Of a DNA stretch of 64,000 bases, positions 58,626 through 64,000 are shown piece by piece (the stretch's first letter is position 1; the number at the start of each line of letters is the position of its first letter). The stretch comes from Gammaproteobacteria bacterium. Lineage in GTDB: Bacteria > Pseudomonadota > Gammaproteobacteria > JAABTG01. The position numbers and the translations under genes are program-made. Under the pieces are notes generated by a model. The model did not search any database. It was not told the DNA's origin and was given only the letters and a program-made list of their open reading frames with translations. The DNA lies in the NCBI GenBank assembly GCA_034522055.1, contig JAXHLS010000002.1, forward strand, positions 868,001 to 932,000, in the 5' to 3' direction.

Positions 58626-60128
58626 TCAGTCGGCCGGTTCGGCACCCTTCACGCGCATGTAGGGGAACAGTAACACGTCGCGGATGGAGGGGGAGTCCGT
58701 GAGCAGCATCACCAGGCGGTCGATGCCGATCCCCTCTCCCGCCGTAGGCGGTAATCCATATTCCAGGGCGGTGACGAAGTCGGCGTCGTAGTACATGGCC
58801 TCCTGGTCGCCGGCATCGCGCTCCGCCGTCTGCTGGCGAAAGCGTTCCGCCTGGTCCTCGGCGTCGTTCAATTCTGAGAACCCGTTAGCAATCTCGCGGC
58901 CGCCGATGAAGAATTCGAAGCGGTCGGTAACGAAGGGCTCGGCGTCGTTGCGGCGGGCCAGGGGCGAGACCTCCGTGGGATAGGCGGTGATGAAGGTGGG
59001 CTCCCGCAAGCGGTGCTCCACCGTCTTCTCGAAGATCTCCAGCTGGATCTTGCCGAGGCCGTAGCCCTCCTTCAGGGGCACGCCGAGCCCCTCGGCCACT
59101 CGCCGCGCCGCGGCCAGGTCCTCCACATCGGCCCCCGTCAGCTGCGGGTTGTGGCGCAACACCGCCTCCTTGAGGGTGAGGCGCTCGAAGGGACGGCCGA
59201 AGTCGTAGGTCTCCCCCTGGTAGGCCACGCGGTTCGTGCCCAGCACCTCTTCGGCCAGGCCCCGCAGCATGGCCTCGGTGAGGTCCATGAGGTCGCGGTA
59301 GTCGGCATAGGACTCGTAGAACTCCAGCATGGTGAACTCGGGGTTGTGCTGGGTGGAGACCCCCTCGTTGCGGAAATTGCGGTTGATCTCGAACACCTTC
59401 TCGAAGCCCCCCACCACCAGCCGCTTAAGATAGAGTTCCGGCGCGATGCGCAGGTAGAGCTTCATGTCCAGCGCGTTGTGGTGGGTAACGAAGGGGCGCG
59501 CCGCGGCACCGCCGGGGATGGCCTGCATCATGGGCGTCTCCACCTCCAGATAGCCGCGGCCCGTGAGGAAAGCACGGATGTAGTCGATGATGCGGGTTCG
59601 GGTGCGGAAGGTGTCCCGCACCTCGGCGTTCACCATGAGGTCCAGGTAGCGCTGGCGGTAGCGGGTCTCCTGGTCGTGGAGGCCATGGAACTTCTCGGGC
59701 AGGGGCCGCAGGCTCTTGGTGAGCAGGCGGATGTGGTCGGCCTTGACGGACAACTCCCCGGTCTTGGTGCGGAACAGCACGCCCTCGGCGGCCACGATGT
59801 CCCCCACGTCCCAGTCCTTCTTGAAGTACTGGTAGGCGCCTTCCGGCAGGCTGTCGCGCTGAATGAAGAGCTGCAGGCGTCCGCTCATGTCCTGGATGTG
59901 GGCGAAGCTGGCCTTGCCCATGACCCGCCGGCTCATGAGGCGGCCGGCCACCGCCACCCGTACCGGCGCCGCCTCCAGGGCCTCGTTGTCTTTGTCGCCG
60001 TGGGCCGCCAGGACTTCCCCGGCCAGGGCATCGCGGCGGAAGTCGTTGGGAAAGGCGTTGCCCGCCTCGCGCAGCTCCCGCAGCTTGTCGCGGCGCTGGG
60101 CGATGAGTTGGTTCTCGTCTTCACTCAT
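58626..60128 (-). CDS. lysS: Lysyl-tRNA synthetase, class II
   Basis: The 500-residue protein has an N-terminal OB-fold anticodon domain ([20 protein letters not shown] region) and the class II catalytic core with motif 1 (YLEVETPMM), motif 2 ([18 protein letters not shown]) and motif 3 ([11 protein letters not shown]). It charges tRNA-Lys. Position after prfB is the gammaproteobacterial order. Confidence 0.95.
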   Translation of the reverse strand: MSEDENQLIAQRRDKLRELREAGNAFPNDFRRDALAGEVLAAHGDKDNEALEAAPVRVAVAGRLMSRRVMGKASFAHIQDMSGRLQLFIQRDSLPEGAYQYFKKDWDVGDIVAAEGVLFRTKTGELSVKADHIRLLTKSLRPLPEKFHGLHDQETRYRQRYLDLMVNAEVRDTFRTRTRIIDYIRAFLTGRGYLEVETPMMQAIPGGAAARPFVTHHNALDMKLYLRIAPELYLKRLVVGGFEKVFEINRNFRNEGVSTQHNPEFTMLEFYESYADYRDLMDLTEAMLRGLAEEVLGTNRVAYQGETYDFGRPFERLTLKEAVLRHNPQLTGADVEDLAAARRVAEGLGVPLKEGYGLGKIQLEIFEKTVEHRLREPTFITAYPTEVSPLARRNDAEPFVTDRFEFFIGGREIANGFSELNDAEDQAERFRQQTAERDAGDQEAMYYDADFVTALEYGLPPTAGEGIGIDRLVMLLTDSPSIRDVLLFPYMRVKGAEPAD

Positions 60129-60173
60129 GGTTCTAAAGAATACCCTCGGGTGCGGCGGACAGGGCCGGCGGTG

Positions 60174-61272
60174 TCAAAGACCGCTCTTCAGGCTCGCCTC
60201 GATGAATTCGTCCAGGCCGCCGTCCAGCACCGCCTGGGTGTTGCCCGTCTCCACGCCGGTGCGCAGGTCCTTGATGCGGGACTGGTCGAGGACATAGGAG
60301 CGGATCTGGCTGCCCCAGCCGATGTCCGACTTGTCGTCCTCCACCTGCTGGGCCGCGGCGCGGCGCTTCTGCATCTCCAGCTCGTAGAGCTTGGCCTTGA
60401 GCTGGTTCATGGCGTGGTCCTTGTTCTTGTGCTGGGAGCGGTCGTTCTGACACTGCACCACGATACCGGAGGGGCCGTGGGTGATGCGCACGGCGGACTC
60501 GGTGCGGTTGACGTGCTGGCCGCCGGCGCCGCTGGCGCGGTAGACATCGATGCGCAGATCGGCGGGGTTGATCTCCACCTCCACGGAGTCGTCCACCTCG
60601 GGGGAGACGAACACCGCCGCGAAGGAGGTATGGCGCCGGTTGCCGGAATCGAAGGGGGATTTGCGCACCAGGCGGTGGACGCCGATTTCCGTGCGCAGCC
60701 AGCCGAAGGCGTATTCGCCCATGACCTTGACGGTGGCCGATTTGATGCCCGCCACCTCGCCCTCGGTCACTTCCATGATCTCCGTGGCGAACTCGTGCTT
60801 CTCGGTCCACCGCAGATACATGCGCAGCAGCATCTCGGCCCAGTCCTGGGCCTCGGTGCCGCCGGAGCCGGCCTGGATATCCAGGAAGGCATTGGCGGCG
60901 TCCATCTCGCCGGAAAACATGCGGTGGAATTCGAGTTCCGCCAGACGGCCCTCGAAGGCCTCCAGATCGGCGACCACCGCGGACGCGGTGGCGTCATCGC
61001 CCTCATCGATGGCCATCTCCAGCAGGCCCGCCGCATCGCCGATGCCGGCGTCCAGCTCGTCGATGGTGCTCACCACCTTCTCGAGGGCGGCCCGTTCCCG
61101 GCCCAGGGCCTGGGCGCGCTCCTGGTCACTCCAGACGTCGGGCTGTTCCAGCTCCCGCTCTACCTCCTCCAGCCGGGCCTTCTTCTCCGCGTAGTCAAAG
61201 ATACCCCCTCAGGGACTCGGTACGCCCTTTGAGGTCTTTGATGTGCTGTAGGATTGCGGTTTGCTCGAACAT
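60174..61272 (-). CDS. prfB: Peptide chain release factor 2, with programmed +1 frameshift
   Basis: RF2 is encoded in two frames. Codons 1-25 run from ATG 61272 to CTT at 61200-61198, then TGA at 61197-61195; skipping T61197 continues in the +1 frame from GAC at 61196 to the stop at 60174, giving 25 + 340 = 365 residues. The site is AGGGGGTATCTTTGAC, the classical autoregulatory frameshift with its internal Shine-Dalgarno-like AGGGGG. The protein has SPF (SPFDSGN) for UAA/UGA recognition and the GGQ loop ([10 protein letters not shown]). Calling only 61076-60174 would lose the N-terminus. Confidence 0.96.
61195..61206 (-). promoter_or_regulatory. prfB recoding site
   Basis: On the minus strand GGGGGTATCTTTGA: in-frame TGA after CTT, with C next, forces a +1 shift when RF2 is scarce. 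This is a feedback control of RF2 amount. Confidence 0.93.
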
Positions 61273-61403
61273 GAGTCGCCTGCCGAAACGGGTTGGACAA
61301 AACCAAGTCATGGTACACCAAGGCACAGGACCTGACATAGCGCCCGAGCGCGGACGCCAGCCCGGCACAGGCAGCCGCGGCCCCGCGTCCGGTTGTCATA
61401 GAG

Positions 61404-61844
61404 TCAGGGTCGTTCGGTGCCGGCGATATGCAACGCCCCGCTGTCAAAGGTATAGACGCCATCCAGCCTTTCGCCCGCCTGGTGGGCCAGCACGCGGGAC
61501 TTATGGACGATGAGGGCGTCCGCGAAATACGGCAACTTGCGGCGACGGCCATCGACATCCTGGGGTGGGTAGTCAGCCATGAATGCGTTCAACGCCGCCC
61601 ACACGGCCTGAGGGTTTTCGAACACCACCCGGGGTTCACACAACAGGTCATTGATCAGCTTGGCAATGTCATCCCTGCTCGCCTGGTATTTCCTGCCACA
61701 GAGGGTCCACAGGCATTCCACGAGCACCACGTCCGTGATCAGCACGGATGAATGGCGTGCCATCACGGCAGAGGCCCGGGATGATTGGTCCGGATCGTCC
61801 TGCAATACGTGTCGCAGCAGCACATTGGTGTCAACGGCGATCAT
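61404..61844 (-). CDS. vapC: VapC-type PIN-domain toxin
   Basis: The 146-residue protein starts IAVDTNVLLRHVLQDD with the PIN aspartate, has LVECLWTLCGR with the glutamate and DALIVHKSRVLA with further acidic residues. It is probably an RNase toxin. It follows and overlaps an AbrB-type antitoxin gene by 14 bases. ATG 61844 is preferred to 61853. Confidence 0.9.
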   Translation of the reverse strand: MIAVDTNVLLRHVLQDDPDQSSRASAVMARHSSVLITDVVLVECLWTLCGRKYQASRDDIAKLINDLLCEPRVVFENPQAVWAALNAFMADYPPQDVDGRRRKLPYFADALIVHKSRVLAHQAGERLDGVYTFDSGALHIAGTERP

Positions 61845-62055
61845 GCAGGGCATCCTGCCGTGACGCCTCATCACTGATCGGCTCCAACGCCTTCAGATGT
61901 TCGAGGCTGCCCCGGCTCGCGCCGGCAGTCTTCTTTATCACCGTCAGCTTGCCGTCAACCTCGAAGATCTCTACAAGGTCGCCGGGGCTGATACCCGCGA
62001 GATCACATAACTCCTTCGGCAGCGTGACTTGCCGCTTTGCGCTGACTTTATGCAT
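61831..62055 (-). CDS. vapB: AbrB/MazE-fold antitoxin of the vap module
   Basis: The 74-residue protein has a swapped-hairpin AbrB fold: KVSAKRQVTLPKELCDLAG, then PGDLVEIFEVDGKLTVIK. It neutralises and auto-regulates with the PIN toxin that overlaps its 3' end. An ATG at 62055 is chosen because the fold starts there. The module sits between recJ and prfB, which are adjacent in E. coli. Confidence 0.9.
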   Translation of the reverse strand: MHKVSAKRQVTLPKELCDLAGISPGDLVEIFEVDGKLTVIKKTAGASRGSLEHLKALEPISDEASRQDALHDRR

Positions 62056-62214
62056 AGACCCTGCCGTACGCAGTTTTACCTTTTGTAAATAGTAAAGCCT
62101 GGCGGGGGCGACGGCAAACGGGAGCGCCACACGGCGGCCCTGCGGTTGCTCCACCGCCTGGTGGCGTGCGGGGCCCTCAGGCGGGTGTCGCCGTAATGAG
62201 TCGCCGACAGGACC

Positions 62215-63963
62215 TCAGCCGGCCACGGGCTCCACGTGCTCCACCATGAGCTGCAGGCTGCGGCGGCCACGGTAGTGGTTGACGTCCAGTCGGTAGACCA
62301 ACACCACCCGCCGCACGCCCCCCGGCCACTCCTCGTCCGTGTGATTGAAGGCGATGGCATCGGCCACCCGTTCGGTGCCGGGTATACGCACCGTCATCTT
62401 GAGGTGCTGATCCCCCAGCACCCGCCGGTCCAGCAGCTCGAACTCGCCATCGAATACCGGCTCGGGGAAGCCCTGGCCCCAGGGTCCCGCATCCCGCAGG
62501 GCGGCGGCGGTGGCGAGGCAGAACTCCTCCGCTCCCACCGCGCCATCGGAATGGACCACCGCCTCCAGCATGTCCCCGTCCACGAGCCCGCCCACCACGG
62601 CCTGGAAGGCGCCGGTGAAGGCCTCCAGGCGAGCGGTGTCCAGGGACAGGCCGGCCGCCATGGCGTGGCCGCCGAAGCGATCCACCAGCCCCGGATGGCC
62701 GGCGGCCACGGCATCCAGGGCATCGCGGATGTGCAACCCGGGGATGGAGCGGGCCGAGCCCTTGATCTCCCCGTTGCCCCGCGCCGACGGCGCGAAGGCG
62801 ATGACCGGCCGGTGTACGCGCTCCTTGATGCGGGAGGCGAGGATCCCCACCACCCCCTCGTGCCACGACGGATCGTAGAGGCACAGGGCGGGAGGCAGCC
62901 GGCTGCTGTCCAGCTTCATGCTCCGCAGGATGGCGAGCGCCTGGGCCTGCATGTCCGCCTCCACGGCGCGGCGCTCCTGGTTGAGGGCGTCCAGCTCCCG
63001 GGCCATCTCGAGGGCCTGCGCCTCATCCGTGGCCAGCAGGCATTCGATGCCCAGGGCCATGTCCGTCAGGCGCCCCGCCGCATTGAGCCGCGGCCCGACG
63101 GCGAAGCCGAGATCCTTGGCCACCAGCTCCGCCGGCTCCCGCTTCCCCACCCGGCACAGGGCGGCGATGCCGGGGCGCCCGCGGCCGCCGCGGATGCGCG
63201 CCAGGCCCTGGGACACGAGGAGGCGGTTGTTGGCATCCAGGGCCACCACATCGGCCACCGTGCCGAGGGCCACCAGGTCGAGCCAGTCCGCAAGGTTGGG
63301 TCGGGCCACCCCCGTGCCTTCGAACCAGCCGCGGGCCGCGAGCACCGCCCGCAGGGCCGCCATGAGGTAGAAGGCGACACCCACCCCGGCCAGGGCCTTG
63401 CTGGGAAAGTCACAGCCGGGCTGGTTGGGGTTGACGATGGCATCGGCGGCCGGCAGCTCGGCGCCGGGCAGGTGGTGGTCCGTGACGATGACCCGCATCC
63501 CCGCCTGCCGGGCCGCCGCCACGCCGGCGACGCTGGAGATGCCGTTGTCCACGGTGATGATGAGGTCCGGCGGCGGGTCCTGGGCCGCCGCCACCGCCAC
63601 GATCTCGGGGCTGAGGCCGTAACCGAACTCGAAACGGTTGGGCACCAGATAGGCCAGATTGCGGTGGCCGAGGGCCTGCAACACCCCCATGATGAGGGCG
63701 GTGCTGGTGGCACCGTCGGCATCGTAATCCCCCACCACCAGGATGCGGCCACCCGCCGCCATCACCTCGGCCAGCAGCGCCGCGGCCCCTTCGATGCCCT
63801 TGAGGCGGCTGTAGGGCAGCAGGCGGGCGAGGGAATAGTCCAGCTCTTCCCCGCAGGCCACCCGGCGGCTGGCGTAGATCCGCGCCAGCAGCGGCGGCAG
63901 GCTCCCGGCCAAGGCCGGGGGCACCGGCCCGGGGTCCCGCCGCAGGATGCGCCGCGGGGTCAT
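62215..63963 (-). CDS. recJ: Single-stranded-DNA-specific exonuclease RecJ
   Basis: This 582-residue DHH-family nuclease has DYDADGATST at 79-88, TVDNGISSV, VTDHHLPG with the DHH motif and the C-terminal DHHA1/OB region with GGHAMAAGLSL. It degrades 5' single-stranded DNA in recombination and mismatch repair. ATG 63963 overlaps the stop of an upstream minus-strand frame (ATGA), so the alternative ATG at 63981 is less likely. Confidence 0.95.
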   Translation of the reverse strand: MTPRRILRRDPGPVPPALAGSLPPLLARIYASRRVACGEELDYSLARLLPYSRLKGIEGAAALLAEVMAAGGRILVVGDYDADGATSTALIMGVLQALGHRNLAYLVPNRFEFGYGLSPEIVAVAAAQDPPPDLIITVDNGISSVAGVAAARQAGMRVIVTDHHLPGAELPAADAIVNPNQPGCDFPSKALAGVGVAFYLMAALRAVLAARGWFEGTGVARPNLADWLDLVALGTVADVVALDANNRLLVSQGLARIRGGRGRPGIAALCRVGKREPAELVAKDLGFAVGPRLNAAGRLTDMALGIECLLATDEAQALEMARELDALNQERRAVEADMQAQALAILRSMKLDSSRLPPALCLYDPSWHEGVVGILASRIKERVHRPVIAFAPSARGNGEIKGSARSIPGLHIRDALDAVAAGHPGLVDRFGGHAMAAGLSLDTARLEAFTGAFQAVVGGLVDGDMLEAVVHSDGAVGAEEFCLATAAALRDAGPWGQGFPEPVFDGEFELLDRRVLGDQHLKMTVRIPGTERVADAIAFNHTDEEWPGGVRRVVLVYRLDVNHYRGRRSLQLMVEHVEPVAG

Positions 63964-64000
63964 CGTTCCAGTACTTGCCACAGGTCCACCGCCACGGGCG
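63960..64000 (-). CDS. C-terminal end of an upstream gene, partial
   Basis: The frame reads PVAVDLWQVLER and ends with a TGA at 63962-63960 that overlaps the recJ start codon. Only 12 residues lie in the window, so the product cannot be identified. The four-base overlap suggests translational coupling to recJ. Confidence 0.5.
   Translation of the reverse strand, partial: PVAVDLWQVLER

Noticed and set aside
60174-61076. Release factor 2 starting at an internal ATG (300 residues)
   Set aside because: The upstream AGGGGG-TATCTTTGAC recoding site and a 25-codon leader frame restore the normal 365-residue protein.

Overview
The window is a 64 kb piece of a GC-rich (roughly two-thirds GC by eye) bacterial chromosome, most likely from a gammaproteobacterium with a sulfur-oxidising, facultatively anaerobic lifestyle. 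Pointers are the recJ - prfB - lysS order known from gammaproteobacteria, a Tat-exported sulfite dehydrogenase with a cytochrome c partner, a sulfide:quinone-oxidoreductase-like flavoprotein next to DsrE and rhodanese proteins, and an oxygen-independent ribonucleotide reductase. The genus cannot be fixed from this sequence alone.

Layout. 0-4 kb: a MoxR ATPase / VWA-metallopeptidase pair, then divergently a secreted lysozyme-like protein and a glutaredoxin-like protein. 3.6-6.6 kb: an iron/peroxide cassette of rubrerythrin, a CCG-domain Fe-S protein, an encapsulated-ferritin-family protein and a DUF3501 protein. 6.9-10.7 kb: glcDF, an orphan ParD antitoxin, and a rearranged second copy of the glcD tail and glcF. 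10.9-12.9 kb: sulfite dehydrogenase and diheme cytochrome c. 13.3-19.2 kb: a DUF1800/DUF1501 secretion pair whose first protein carries 1,038-bp tandem repeats, flanked on both sides by a REP-like palindrome.

19.2-36.4 kb is an accessory region with lower and uneven GC. It holds two copies of a decayed RAYT/IS91 chimera (about 20 and 29 kb), an ISKra4-family insertion sequence, HigBA, Phd/VapC, RelE/XRE and DUF4258/YgiT-zinc-finger toxin-antitoxin loci, integron-like cassette boundaries, several orphan genes, and a four-gene cluster on the minus strand (HEPN protein, SF2 helicase fused to a PD-(D/E)xK nuclease, ParB-like protein, D12-class adenine methyltransferase). That cluster is the best candidate here for an undescribed defence system.

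36.4-64 kb returns to core-like sequence, almost all on the minus strand: nrdD / a separate glycyl-radical ORF / nrdG with NrdR- and FNR-like sites; a cysteine desulfurase and a gamma-synthase/lyase; an RND transporter with a LolA-like protein and a porin; an SQR-like protein, DsrE, a DedA-rhodanese fusion and a sterol-desaturase-family protein; glutamine cyclotransferase; aldehyde dehydrogenase with acetolactate synthase; a bufferin-type RiPP operon (hvfABC, with a DoxX protein as hvfD); then lysS, prfB with its programmed frameshift, an inserted VapBC module and recJ.

Themes: handling of iron, copper and sulfur (ferritin/rubrerythrin, bufferin, sulfite and sulfide oxidation), redox and anaerobic metabolism, and a mobile-element-rich island concentrating toxin-antitoxin and defence genes. 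All calls rest on reading motifs by eye; no database search was run.
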